A stretch of DNA of 50,636 nucleotides from an uncultured Lachnospiraceae bacterium (GTDB lineage Bacteria > Bacillota > Clostridia > Lachnospirales > Lachnospiraceae), in the NCBI GenBank assembly GCA_947571775.1, contig CANOZK010000015.1, forward strand, positions 1-50,636, given 5' to 3'. Made by a program: the position numbers and the translations under genes. Below, in pieces: positions 1-8,216 of this stretch. Within the stretch, counting starts at the first letter, position 1. Each line of letters opens with the position of its first letter. Below the pieces are notes generated by a model, which was given only the letters and a program-made list of their open reading frames with translations, was not told where the DNA came from and searched no databases.

Positions 1-20
1 AAAGTACCAAAAGCGCCGGG

Positions 21-53
21 GTTGCTAAGCGCCAGTGGCGCTTGGTTAGCAAC
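21..53. repeat. Palindromic hairpin element downstream of the M18 gene
   Basis: GTTGCTAA (21-28) pairs with TTAGCAAC (46-53), and GCGCC (29-33) pairs with GGCGC (37-41), with a TTGG bulge at 42-45. This gives 13 base pairs around a 3-nt loop. Flanking GCCGGGG (15-21) can also pair with CCCCGGC (85-91), so a larger fold is possible. There is no T run, so a simple terminator is doubtful. The window edge cuts the context. It could be a dispersed structured repeat or the 3' untranslated region of the neighbouring gene. Confidence 0.5.
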
Positions 54-185
54 GATCGGAACGAAGTGGAGACCTTGCGCTTTCCCCCGGCCCCCTTAAA
101 ACGCTGTCCTTGACGGAAGGGTATTTCACAACTTTTTATGCTTCCTTTTTGGAAAGTAAACTTCGCCTGAACACAGTCGATTATT

Positions 186-1574
186 CTACTGGATAAAAGC
201 TCGAAATGCAAGGTACATTTCATACAAATCGGCTTTGGAAATCACTTCATATGGGGAATGCATGGATATCACCGGCACGCCCAAGTCAACCGTATCAATA
301 TTCAGATTGGCAATATATTTCGCAATCGTTCCGCCTCCTCCGGCGTCTACTTTCCCCAATTCGCCAGTCTGCCAGATGACGCCGTATTCATCGAACAGCC
401 GCCGCAGAAATCCGACGTACTCGGCGTCTGCATCGTTGGAGCCGCTTTTTCCTCTGGCTCCGGTAAACTTCATCATGCCGGCTCCGCAGGAAAGGTAAAC
501 GGAATTTTCTTTTTCGCAGACATCTGGAAAATTCGGGTCATACGCCGCCGTCACATCTGCGGAAATACATTTGGAGTTTGCCCGCACCGCAGCCGAGGAA
601 ACGCCAAAAGAATCGCACAGCGCATCCACTAAGTCCGTAAAGAGCGCGCTCTGCATCCCGGTCGGCCCTTCGCTGCCGATTTCCTCTTTATCCGCAAGGA
701 TTACCATAACCGTATGCGAATCGGACGCCTCGTCAAATATGGCTTTCTGTGCGGCGTAGGAGCAAACGCGGTCATCGTGGCCGTACCCGCCTACCAATGC
801 CCGGTCAAATCCGATATCCATGGCTTTAAAAGCAGGGACAAGGGACAGCTCTGCGCTGAGAAAATCTGCCTCTGTGATTCTATATTGTTCGTTTAGAATT
901 TTTAAGATATTGTTTTTGACCGTTTTATCTTCCTTATTTTCCGCAGCCTGGTATGGGATGTTTCCAAACCAGATATTCAAATCCTCGCCCCCAATCGCTT
1001 CGGAAAGCGCTTTTCTGTTTTGTTTAGCGGAAAGATGCGGCAGGAGATCGCTGATGTAGAAAGCAGGTGTGTTCGCGTCCTCTCCAATTTTTACCGGAAC
1101 CACGCTTCCGTCCATCCGCACAACCACCCCATGCAGAGCGAGGGGAATCGCCGTCCATTGATATTTGCGCAGACCTCCATAGTAATGCGTTTTTCCCAGG
1201 GCTATGCCGTCGGATTCATAGAGCGGCACCTGTTTTAGGTCAATTCTTGGGCTGTCAATGTGCGAAGCGACGATCCGGATTCCGTCTTTGGCAATGTTTT
1301 CTTCTCCAATCTTTATCAGATAAACATTTTTGCCGCGGTTGTTGTAGTAGATGCGATCTCCTGGTTTTAACTGCATCCCAAACTCAAACGGCTGATAACC
1401 CTGCTCTTTTGCGGCGTTTACCACATATTCGCAGGCCTCGCGCTCCGTTTTGGAACTGTCGAGGAATTCTTTATAATCCTCTGCAAACTCAAAGATGGAA
1501 GTCATCAATTTCTCATCCGCCTGTTCGTAGACATTTGTCCTTTTATACATAAGATTTTTTACTAAATCACTCAC
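186..1574 (-). CDS. M18 family aminopeptidase
   Basis: A cytosolic zinc aminopeptidase of the aspartyl-aminopeptidase (M18) family, which trims N-terminal residues, typically Asp/Glu, from peptides. Visible metal or catalytic signatures are ASHIDSP early in the protein, GHDDR, ADKEEIGSEG with the paired glutamates, SADVTAAYDP, and a C-terminal MHSPYE histidine. The reading frame is open further upstream (an ATG at 1637 would overlap rlmD), but an AAAGGAG site lies 8 nt before a GTG at 1574, so I take GTG as the start; the protein is then about 462 residues, close to the family norm. It follows the methyltransferase gene by 23 nt and is probably cotranscribed with it. The family is clear, the substrate is not. 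Confidence 0.9.
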   Translation of the reverse strand: MSDLVKNLMYKRTNVYEQADEKLMTSIFEFAEDYKEFLDSSKTEREACEYVVNAAKEQGYQPFEFGMQLKPGDRIYYNNRGKNVYLIKIGEENIAKDGIRIVASHIDSPRIDLKQVPLYESDGIALGKTHYYGGLRKYQWTAIPLALHGVVVRMDGSVVPVKIGEDANTPAFYISDLLPHLSAKQNRKALSEAIGGEDLNIWFGNIPYQAAENKEDKTVKNNILKILNEQYRITEADFLSAELSLVPAFKAMDIGFDRALVGGYGHDDRVCSYAAQKAIFDEASDSHTVMVILADKEEIGSEGPTGMQSALFTDLVDALCDSFGVSSAAVRANSKCISADVTAAYDPNFPDVCEKENSVYLSCGAGMMKFTGARGKSGSNDADAEYVGFLRRLFDEYGVIWQTGELGKVDAGGGGTIAKYIANLNIDTVDLGVPVISMHSPYEVISKADLYEMYLAFRAFIQ

Positions 1575-1597
1575 TATAAAATCTCCTTTATTTAGAT

Positions 1598-2971
1598 TCA
1601 TATGTTTGCTGAATTTTTTTGTATGGATACCACACATTCTGTATGGCAGGTCATCGGAAAGTTATCAATCGGGCAAACCTTTTCCACTTCATATCCTCCC
1701 TCTCGCAAATACTTCACATCCCTGGCCAGTGTCGCGCTGTCGCAGCTTACGTATACAACTCTCTGCGGTCCCATTCTCACAACCGTATCCAGCAGTTTTT
1801 TATCGCATCCTTTCCGCGGCGGGTCTACCACAACGACGTCTGCATGTACCTGGCCCCCTTGACATTTTTCAGGCAGGATTTCTTCTGCCTTTCCTGCAAA
1901 GAATTCCACATTTTTCACACCGTTTAATTCTGCGTTTCTTTTGGCGTCCTTTGCCGCCTGTGGTACGATTTCCACGCCGCAGACTTTTTTTGCCGCCCTT
2001 GCCAGGAACAAAGAGATGGTTCCGATTCCGCAGTACAAGTCCCAGACCGTTTCCTTTCCCGTCAGGTTGGCGTATTCCAGGGCTTTCGCATACATTTTCT
2101 CTGTCTGCTGGGGATTGACCTGGAAAAAGGACTGCGGGGAAATACGAAACTGCAAGTCCTGAATATAATCGGTAATATAAGGCTTTCCCCAAACCAGAAC
2201 CGTCTGTTCTCCGAGGATCGTATTGCCGCGCCGCTTGTTGATGTTTAGCATAATGCTGGCCATGCCCGGCAGACGGGATAATGTTTCGGCCAGCTCTTCT
2301 ATGTGTGGAAAAGATTTCCCGTTTAGAATCAGGCAGACCAGAAGCTCCCCGGTCCGAAAGCCGTAGCGGATCAGAAGATGTCTGACCAATCCTTTTCCCC
2401 TGGCTTCGTCGTAAGGAGCTATGTGATATTTTTCCATATGGTGGATCACAATGTCCAGGATCAGCCGATTCTGGGGCACGCCCAGATGACATTCCCTATT
2501 GGCGATAATCTGATGGGTACGGCCTGCGTAAAAGCCTGTGACGATGCAGCCGTTTTTGTCCAGCCCGATGGGAAACTGCGCCTTGTTGCGGTAATGGAAC
2601 GGCTCTTCCATGCCGATGATGGATTCCATGGGAACTTCCTGCATGCCTCCGATATGCTCCAAATTTCTGCGCACCATGTTTTCTTTAAAAGCAAGCTGCT
2701 GCGGGTAGGCCAGAGCTTGAAGCTGGCAGCCGCCGCATTGGCGCGCGAATGGACAGCGGGGTTCTACCCGGTGGGACGACGGGGTCAGGATTTCCGTCAG
2801 GCGGGCATATCCGTAATTGTTTTTTGTCTTCATAATCCGGGCCTGCACGGTGTCCCCAATCACGGCATCCTTGATAAACAGCGTAAAACCGTCCACCTTT
2901 CCGATTCCTTCCCCGTCTTTTCCCATATCTTCAATGGTCACGGCGACCACCTGATTTTTGCAAAATTCCAT
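1598..2971 (-). CDS. rlmD: 23S rRNA (uracil-5-)-methyltransferase, RlmD/RumA family
   Basis: SAM-dependent methyltransferase that makes 5-methyluridine in 23S rRNA. Residues 1-60 form a TRAM RNA-binding domain. C73, C79 and C82 (in CPFARQCGGC), plus a later cysteine in NRECH, fit the family's 4Fe-4S ligands. The SAM site is DLYCGIGTISLF, and the catalytic nucleophile is C410 in VYVSCDSATLARD, preceded by VVVDPPRKG. The length of 457 is typical. A strong AGGAGG lies just before the start, 12 nt after the MATE stop, which suggests a MATE-rlmD-peptidase operon. The target uridine cannot be read from sequence: Firmicute members may act as RlmD or RlmCD. Confidence 0.9.
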   Translation of the reverse strand: MEFCKNQVVAVTIEDMGKDGEGIGKVDGFTLFIKDAVIGDTVQARIMKTKNNYGYARLTEILTPSSHRVEPRCPFARQCGGCQLQALAYPQQLAFKENMVRRNLEHIGGMQEVPMESIIGMEEPFHYRNKAQFPIGLDKNGCIVTGFYAGRTHQIIANRECHLGVPQNRLILDIVIHHMEKYHIAPYDEARGKGLVRHLLIRYGFRTGELLVCLILNGKSFPHIEELAETLSRLPGMASIMLNINKRRGNTILGEQTVLVWGKPYITDYIQDLQFRISPQSFFQVNPQQTEKMYAKALEYANLTGKETVWDLYCGIGTISLFLARAAKKVCGVEIVPQAAKDAKRNAELNGVKNVEFFAGKAEEILPEKCQGGQVHADVVVVDPPRKGCDKKLLDTVVRMGPQRVVYVSCDSATLARDVKYLREGGYEVEKVCPIDNFPMTCHTECVVSIQKNSANI

Positions 2972-2983
2972 GGAAACCTCCTA

Positions 2984-4342
2984 TCACTGCAAAGCGTGTT
3001 CCATTTTTTTCGATATTTTATAGTAGCGGCTCCCCAGAAGTATCAGCATCAACAGCAAACTTACATTGTAGCAATGGTAAATCACCCGCATATCCCACCA
3101 GACTGGAAGCAGAAGCCGGCACCACGCAACGCGGAACAGGCAGTAACAGATAATCGAGCAGACCATTGGATAGCCCGTATGTCCCAGCCCTTTTAACCCC
3201 CCGATGTATACCTGATCTGCCGCGTAGAGAAAATACCACGGAAGCACGCAGCGGATAGCCTCCTGTCCACAGGCCAGAATACCCGGATCCTTTGTAAAAC
3301 ACAACAAGATATAGCGGGAAGCCGCCACCAGAAACAGACTTGCCGCCAGCGTAAATCCCACCGCCACTTTCAGGCTGATACCCATAGCGCGCCGGATCCG
3401 ATCGGTCTGCCCGGCTCCCAGATTTTGACCGATAAATCCAGTTAACGCCATGCCGTAGGAAAAGGCCGGATAATACAAAAAGCCCTCTACCTTTGCATAA
3501 ATCGTCATGCCCGCCATAGCGTCCGCCCCAAACTGGTTGATGCTCACCTGAATAATCAAGGAAGAAATGCTCATAAATACTGCCTGAAGCCCGGAGGAAA
3601 TCCCCATATGGGCAATTTCCCCGACTTCTTTCCAGGACAAAAGCTTTTCGCCAAATCCCGGCCGGTAAGCCTCCTCCAACGTATACAATTTGCGTAAAAT
3701 CAAAACCGCCATCAGCCATTGGGCGGCTACGGTGGCCGCAGCGGCTCCTGAAAGTCCCATAGACGCTTTTACCACCAGCACTACATCCAGAATCAGATTC
3801 AAAACCGAGGAGCCTGCCAGATATACCAGCGGTGATTTGGTATTGCCCATAGAGCGCAGCACCGCGTTTCCCGTATTGGAAAGCAACTGCGGGATCATTC
3901 CCCAAAAGCAGATACACAAATACTGTTTGGCCTCGCCCAATACCTCTGGAGGACAGCCGAGCCACACCAGAAACCGTCCGGCGTTTGCAATCCCGACTGC
4001 CATAAATAAAATCCCCAACAGAACGCTTAAGTAAATCATAGACTGAACCGTTCTTTTCAGACGGGAATACTCATACGCGCCGAAAAGCCTGGCCGTGATA
4101 AAACTGATTCCTGTGGAAAACCCGACAAAAAAATTTACAAGCACCGCCAGAATCAGCCCAGCCACCCCAGCGGCCGAAAGACCGTAGCCGCCGCCGAAGC
4201 GCCCGATAACCATACAATCTGCAATGTTATAAAACTGCTGTAAAATCTGGGACAAAAGGACGGGAACCGTGTAGGCCAAGAGCGTTCTGCCGATCGGCCC
4301 TTTTTCCATATGAACTTCCGTATTTGCTGCCGTTTTGCACAT
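2984..4342 (-). CDS. MATE family efflux transporter
   Basis: A polytopic membrane protein of 452 residues with about twelve hydrophobic segments in two similar halves, the MatE layout. The N-terminal half opens with GPIGRTLLAYTVPVLLSQILQQFYNIADCMVIGRF, written here only as a landmark region (roughly residues 16-50), which is characteristic of this family. MATE proteins export cationic drugs or metabolites using Na+ or H+ gradients. An AGGGGG site precedes the ATG. The gene lies directly behind a lysR gene on the same strand, with a dyad between them, so the regulator may control it. The substrate is unknown. Confidence 0.88.
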   Translation of the reverse strand: MCKTAANTEVHMEKGPIGRTLLAYTVPVLLSQILQQFYNIADCMVIGRFGGGYGLSAAGVAGLILAVLVNFFVGFSTGISFITARLFGAYEYSRLKRTVQSMIYLSVLLGILFMAVGIANAGRFLVWLGCPPEVLGEAKQYLCICFWGMIPQLLSNTGNAVLRSMGNTKSPLVYLAGSSVLNLILDVVLVVKASMGLSGAAAATVAAQWLMAVLILRKLYTLEEAYRPGFGEKLLSWKEVGEIAHMGISSGLQAVFMSISSLIIQVSINQFGADAMAGMTIYAKVEGFLYYPAFSYGMALTGFIGQNLGAGQTDRIRRAMGISLKVAVGFTLAASLFLVAASRYILLCFTKDPGILACGQEAIRCVLPWYFLYAADQVYIGGLKGLGHTGYPMVCSIICYCLFRVAWCRLLLPVWWDMRVIYHCYNVSLLLMLILLGSRYYKISKKMEHALQ

Positions 4343-4401
4343 AACTGTTTACCCCCTTTGATAAACAGTATATAGCAAAAACATAAAACCGCATATTTTC
4401 T

Positions 4402-4435
4402 GTTTCTTATACAAAACCCATAAGAAACTGTTATG
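4402..4435. promoter_or_regulatory. Inverted repeats between lysR and the MATE gene
   Basis: GTTTCTTAT (4402-4410) and ATAAGAAAC (4420-4428) are perfect 9-nt arms 9 nt apart. An overlapping dyad CATAA-N7-TTATG spans 4419-4435 and has the T-N11-A type spacing of LysR boxes. No T run follows in the direction of transcription, so an operator is more likely than a terminator. Confidence 0.45.
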
Positions 4436-4440
4436 GCTGA

Positions 4441-5337
4441 TTACCCATCCTGCTGCATCACATTTCTGAGAAACTCCAAAAATTCCTTTTCCTGGGCGCC
4501 CAGCGGGCAACCGCTGCGCCGGACGTAGCCGAAAGAGACTTTTCCCTGGAATCCCTCCACCACAATCCTGCCAAAATCGTGCCGACGAAACATGTCTTTT
4601 AGCCAAAAGCTCCCCAGATTGCACAGTTTTGTATGTTCCAGCATATAAATCATCATCCGGCTGCTGTTTGTGAGAACCACTCGGTTCAAAAGCCTCCTGC
4701 CCTGCAACAAATCTTCCACCGCAAAAAAATCATCCTCCAACTGGACAAATTTCAACTCTGACAAACTCTCGGGCGCAATGGACGGCATTCCGTAAAGAGG
4801 ATGGTTGCCGCCCACATGGAGAACCAGATCCGCCGTATAGAGCGGAATGTATTCCATATGCCTGCGCTCCAGCATGTGAAAAAGCGCCGGTTTCTTATGG
4901 TGCGGGAGAAATAAAAACCCCAGGTCATATTCCTGTTCCGAGACAAGCGACAGCATTTCCTCAATGCCACATTCTGTATATTGTAAAAAAAGATCCTCCT
5001 GTTGATGTTTCTGGTAATAACTGGTCGCAAGAACCGCCATATGGCTGCTGGGATTGGTCGCAATCCGCAAATCGGAATGTTTGCGCTCCTTACAGGCCGA
5101 AAAGATCAAATCTGTATTCTTCAGCGCATTGGCCGCGTAACCATAAATACGCCTGCCGTCCTCCGTAAGCTCCACGCCTCTGGCCTTTCGGTGAAACAGT
5201 GTAACCCCCAGTTCTTCCTCTAGGGACTTAATTACCATACTCACATGGGGTTGGGTGGTGTACAGCTCTTCTGCCGCTTTTGTCAGGGAAGCCTGTCTGG
5301 CGCACGCCAGAAAATATTCCAACTGATTCATTGTCAT
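4441..5337 (-). CDS. LysR family transcriptional regulator
   Basis: A 298-residue regulator with the typical N-terminal winged helix-turn-helix (MNQLEYFLACARQASLTKAA, residues 3-22, continuing to about 65 with SLEEELGVTLFHRKARGVELTEDG) and a C-terminal periplasmic-binding-like effector domain. It probably senses a small ligand and controls the MATE gene that follows on the same strand, 98 nt away. No ribosome site precedes the ATG. Instead a TATAAT hexamer ends 7 nt before the A of the ATG, so the mRNA may be leaderless. ATG at 5331 (codon 3) is the other possible start. The effector is unknown. Confidence 0.9.
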   Translation of the reverse strand: MTMNQLEYFLACARQASLTKAAEELYTTQPHVSMVIKSLEEELGVTLFHRKARGVELTEDGRRIYGYAANALKNTDLIFSACKERKHSDLRIATNPSSHMAVLATSYYQKHQQEDLFLQYTECGIEEMLSLVSEQEYDLGFLFLPHHKKPALFHMLERRHMEYIPLYTADLVLHVGGNHPLYGMPSIAPESLSELKFVQLEDDFFAVEDLLQGRRLLNRVVLTNSSRMMIYMLEHTKLCNLGSFWLKDMFRRHDFGRIVVEGFQGKVSFGYVRRSGCPLGAQEKEFLEFLRNVMQQDG

Positions 5338-5343
5338 ACTACT

Positions 5344-5371
5344 ATTATACCGATTCCTGGATAAAATTCAA
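5344..5371 (-). promoter_or_regulatory. Promoter of lysR, leaderless configuration
   Basis: On the minus strand TTGAAT (5366-5371), a 16-nt spacer and TATAAT (5344-5349). Only six bases separate the -10 from the start codon, placing the expected transcription start on or beside the ATG. Confidence 0.6.
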
Positions 5372-5426
5372 TGAAATTCCTCTCAAGAACGCCGCGGCGT
5401 TTTAGAAAAAAGCGTATGAAGACCGC

Positions 5427-5462
5427 AAAAGAGCAGCCGGATTTTTTATCTCCAACTGCTCT
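5427..5462 (-). terminator. Rho-independent terminator of the 3D-domain gene
   Basis: On the minus strand a 12-bp stem (arms 5451-5462 and 5430-5441, with two G-U pairs) closes a 9-nt loop and runs into a short U run. It lies 7 nt after the stop codon. Confidence 0.75.
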
Positions 5463-5468
5463 CTTTCC

Positions 5469-6617
5469 CTATTCGTCGTCCACCAGAAGATAGACATCCG
5501 TATAATACACTCCTTTTGAGGACGCCTCTTCGTGACTGGCCACATAGATATCAATACAGTTTTTCTTAATTCCTGACCCGCAGTCTTCCGCCACATATAC
5601 CTGTCCGTTGACTACGATCTTGGTGCCGTAAGGAATCTGTTTCGGATATACCGCAATGGTGTGGTTGGTCACCGGAATCGCGCCGCTGGCTGTGGAATTC
5701 ATACCAGAGTACGGCCCGCAGCAGATGCTGCATGCACAGTAATGGGTAATGCGGAATTTCCCCAGAGATTCCAGTTTTGCCGAGGCGGAGACATTGACTG
5801 CCTCCCCTTCGTTGACGATAATCGCATTGGCGGCATCCGTGTTGTCCTGAAGGTTTTCCACCGCCGCCTTGGCCCAAATGCTCTCAGAACCAGAGGAGGA
5901 GGGCTCTATCAGCGCTTCGCTTTCCACCCACTCGTCCTCCAGATCCTCGTTTTCGGCAGCTTCCCCGTTTTCCGATGCGGTATTCGCGCTTTGGCTTTTT
6001 GCAGCTTCCTTTATCTCGGACAATACCGTATTCTGTACAAATCCGGTGATTGTTTTTCCCTGTTTGTTGTCATAGCTGATTCTGCTCCAACTATTATCGC
6101 TGCTCATTCCGGTGCAAGTTACAATATCGCCCTGGAACAGTTCCCCAATGCTTAACCCATCCCGCATACCGGGGAAATTCAAAACCTCTGTGGGTTCCGT
6201 GACTGACAGCTTTTCATTCATTTCCTTAATTAACTGATCGCTGGACAGATAGTAAGACTCCGCATATCCATATACTTTTTTGTCATCTATGGTAAGAACC
6301 AGCTTGCTCCAGCCGTTGTCGCACAGACCTACCCGCTCTGCGGTTTCCCCGAACGGAAGGCTTTTGATCTCGGACGCATCCGCATTTGGATATTCCCGAA
6401 CTTTCAGAGAAGAACTGGAGCAATAGACCTTCCCAGTTGTAGCCACCATCTTTCCTTTGTGGCCTTTTCCGTCTTCAAAATATTGTATCACTGCCGGGGA
6501 CCCCTTGGCCTCAATTTTATTGATAGCGGTCCTGTAATCCAGAGTGGCGGCCATAGCGCTGGTTGACAATACCGCCATGAGAGACAATGACAGCGAAGCC
6601 GCTAATATTTTTTTCAT
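5469..6617 (-). CDS. Secreted SH3-like and 3D-domain cell-wall protein
   Basis: A 382-residue exported protein. Residues 1-23 are a signal peptide ending in SAMA. Residues of about 63-122 and 140-200 look like two bacterial SH3 domains, which bind peptidoglycan. An acidic, Ser-rich linker (about 205-250) leads to a C-terminal 3D domain (about 288-380), the fold of the MltA/RlpA/YocH-type murein hydrolases. Of the three aspartates that name the domain, two are seen (AEDCG and CIDIY) but the first is replaced: the usual AVDP reads AVYP at about residue 323. Cysteine-rich CACSICCG starts the domain. It probably remodels the wall, but catalytic competence is uncertain. Confidence 0.82.
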   Translation of the reverse strand: MKKILAASLSLSLMAVLSTSAMAATLDYRTAINKIEAKGSPAVIQYFEDGKGHKGKMVATTGKVYCSSSSLKVREYPNADASEIKSLPFGETAERVGLCDNGWSKLVLTIDDKKVYGYAESYYLSSDQLIKEMNEKLSVTEPTEVLNFPGMRDGLSIGELFQGDIVTCTGMSSDNSWSRISYDNKQGKTITGFVQNTVLSEIKEAAKSQSANTASENGEAAENEDLEDEWVESEALIEPSSSGSESIWAKAAVENLQDNTDAANAIIVNEGEAVNVSASAKLESLGKFRITHYCACSICCGPYSGMNSTASGAIPVTNHTIAVYPKQIPYGTKIVVNGQVYVAEDCGSGIKKNCIDIYVASHEEASSKGVYYTDVYLLVDDE

Positions 6618-6641
6618 AGTCCTGCACTCCCTTCTGTTGTT

Positions 6642-6669
6642 GTAACCGTTCAGATACTTTGACCGTTAC
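6642..6669. repeat. Dispersed 28-nt repeat, copy 1, on the stop codon of the foldase gene
   Basis: GTAAC at the left end and GTTAC at the right end bracket a sequence nearly identical to 11578-11605. The TAA stop of the foldase gene is formed by the right-hand GTTAC. The element lies between the foldase and 3D-protein genes. Confidence 0.6.
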
Positions 6670-7946
6670 TCCTGTTCTGGTGCTTCGTCTTCCTCCGCTG
6701 CATTTTCAGACGGGGACTCAGACTCTTCCTTGGATCCTTCTGTTTCGCTTTCCTCCTCGGTTTCTTCCGTTTCTTCGGACTCCTCTTCCTCATTAGCGGA
6801 CACTTCTTCTAAGTCCTCTGTTTCGTTTTCGGATTCTGTCTTTTCTTCCTGCTTAAATGTAAATTTCAGATTGGAGGTTACCTTTAACGTTTTGAGAACT
6901 TTTTCATCTGACTGAATCTTTGCTTCGTCTTTCCAGCTCTCCAAAATATCGTTGTACGCATCGTCTTTTCGCTGGGAAACAATGGACTCTTTCTTATCCT
7001 CGGTAGCATCTTCGTCAAAAGCTTTCTCCAGCCTTACCACATAGTAGGCGTCGTCCTCTTCCACGAGTTCGCTGGCAACCTCTCCGTCGGCCAGGTCTTT
7101 TACCATATCCCGGACAGATTGAGGAACAATGCTATCTTCCCCTATGATATCGCTGTCTTCGTCCTCTCCATCCTCATCCTCGTCTTCTTCTACTGGATTG
7201 GTTGTAAAATTCTGTTCATCAGCGCTTAACGCCTCGTCTACATCCTTGGCAATGGCGTCCATATCCGCATCAGCCGTGGCCAGCACTTCATCCAATATCT
7301 GCTGGGCCTTTTCTTTGGATTCGGCCGCGTTCTCTTCTTTCTTGTCCTCGTCTTCCTCCTCCGGCTCTTCGATGTCCACCTTGACATAGGTCACTGAGGT
7401 CTGCTGGGCTTCTTCGTCGCTGACCTTGGTATCCACATCCGCCACTATCGGATCGTACATCTTCTTCTCATAAGTCTGAATTTCCAGGACGGTTTCGATA
7501 TCGGACTGGGAAACTCCCAAGCTTTGCAGAGTCTCCTCGGTATTGGCCTTAATAAATGCCTCGGCCGCTTCGGTGATCTTCTCTTGCTCTTTCTTTGTGA
7601 GCGTCACGTCGTAGTCCTTGGCCTTCTCCCTGAGCAGATACATCGTTTCCACCTGCTCGAGCACGTCGCCGCGGGCAGATTCTCCGTAAGTCTCTCCGGT
7701 TTCCTGATCCATTACCTGATCCCACATGTCCGCATTCGCGCCGCCGAAATACAAATCGTACATGGCCTGTGTCTGAGCCTGCTGGTATCTGGTCATAAAG
7801 CTGACGACACCCAGGGGAATCTCCTCTCCATTTACCGTAGCCACTACGCTGGTTCCGTCCAGCTTATTGGAACATCCGGTCAGCCCTGTGGCGGCGAGCG
7901 CGCCCGCCAGACATCCCAGAACTACTTTCTTTCTGATAGATTTCAT
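6666..7946 (-). CDS. PrsA/SurA-like foldase lipoprotein (peptidylprolyl isomerase family)
   Basis: Membrane-anchored extracytoplasmic chaperone of 426 residues. The lipobox is LTGC after a short basic, hydrophobic leader. The core starts with VVATVNGEEIPLGVVSF, typical of SurA-N/trigger-like folds, continues with a helical region (LTKKEQEKITEAAEAFIKA) and a parvulin-like part in which SVRDMVKDLADGEVAS and YYVVRLEKAF are the usual landmarks. The isomerase core is interrupted by Asp/Glu runs around 200 and 260. The last 60 residues are almost all Glu, Ser and Thr. The start is set at 7946 by GGGAGGA 8 nt upstream; the frame stays open further up without a site. It probably helps fold exported proteins. 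Confidence 0.82.
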   Translation of the reverse strand: MKSIRKKVVLGCLAGALAATGLTGCSNKLDGTSVVATVNGEEIPLGVVSFMTRYQQAQTQAMYDLYFGGANADMWDQVMDQETGETYGESARGDVLEQVETMYLLREKAKDYDVTLTKKEQEKITEAAEAFIKANTEETLQSLGVSQSDIETVLEIQTYEKKMYDPIVADVDTKVSDEEAQQTSVTYVKVDIEEPEEEDEDKKEENAAESKEKAQQILDEVLATADADMDAIAKDVDEALSADEQNFTTNPVEEDEDEDGEDEDSDIIGEDSIVPQSVRDMVKDLADGEVASELVEEDDAYYVVRLEKAFDEDATEDKKESIVSQRKDDAYNDILESWKDEAKIQSDEKVLKTLKVTSNLKFTFKQEEKTESENETEDLEEVSANEEEESEETEETEEESETEGSKEESESPSENAAEEDEAPEQE

Positions 7947-7972
7947 AAACTTCCTCCCGTATTTCCTGTATT

Positions 7973-8004
7973 TTGTACTCTTGGAATCTTCCGAGAGTGT
8001 ACAA
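7973..8004. promoter_or_regulatory. Imperfect dyad upstream of the foldase gene
   Basis: TTGTACTCTTGGAA (7973-7986) and TTCCGAGAGTGTACAA (7989-8004) are complementary apart from two extra bases in the right arm and G-U-type mismatches. It lies about 30-60 nt before the start codon. It may be an operator, or a hairpin in the mRNA leader. Confidence 0.4.
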
Positions 8005-8119
8005 TTCTTACAGCCGCTATCTGCAATCATTAATGAGTATATACTTTTTTTTCATCTTGGGCAAGGAAATTCCCCGAAAATTCACACATTCGTAACAGTT
8101 CCGACAACTTCGCTGCTAC

Positions 8120-8167
8120 AAGCAAAAATCCATTTGAAAATTATCGTCGGCAATAGGATTTTTGCTT
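8120..8167 (-). terminator. Inverted repeat downstream of mfd, likely terminator
   Basis: AAGCAAAAATCC (8120-8131) and GGATTTTTGCTT (8156-8167) are perfect 12-nt arms around a 24-nt loop, starting about 50 nt after the mfd stop. The loop is long, but the position fits 3'-end formation. Apart from this and the dyad at 7973-8004, I see no gene in 7947-8216. Confidence 0.5.
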
Positions 8168-8216
8168 ATATGTGTCAGGATCGGCTTGCATTCGTAAGTT
8201 TACGCTTCACGGGATA

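Noticed and set aside
2378..3196. 272-codon plus-strand frame across rlmD and MATE
   Set aside because: It spans two genes in antisense and has no coding signals of its own.
8092..8102. GTAACAGTTCC as a third copy of the stop-codon repeat
   Set aside because: The same 11-mer also occurs by chance inside coding sequence (near 31144 and 38597), so the short match is not informative.
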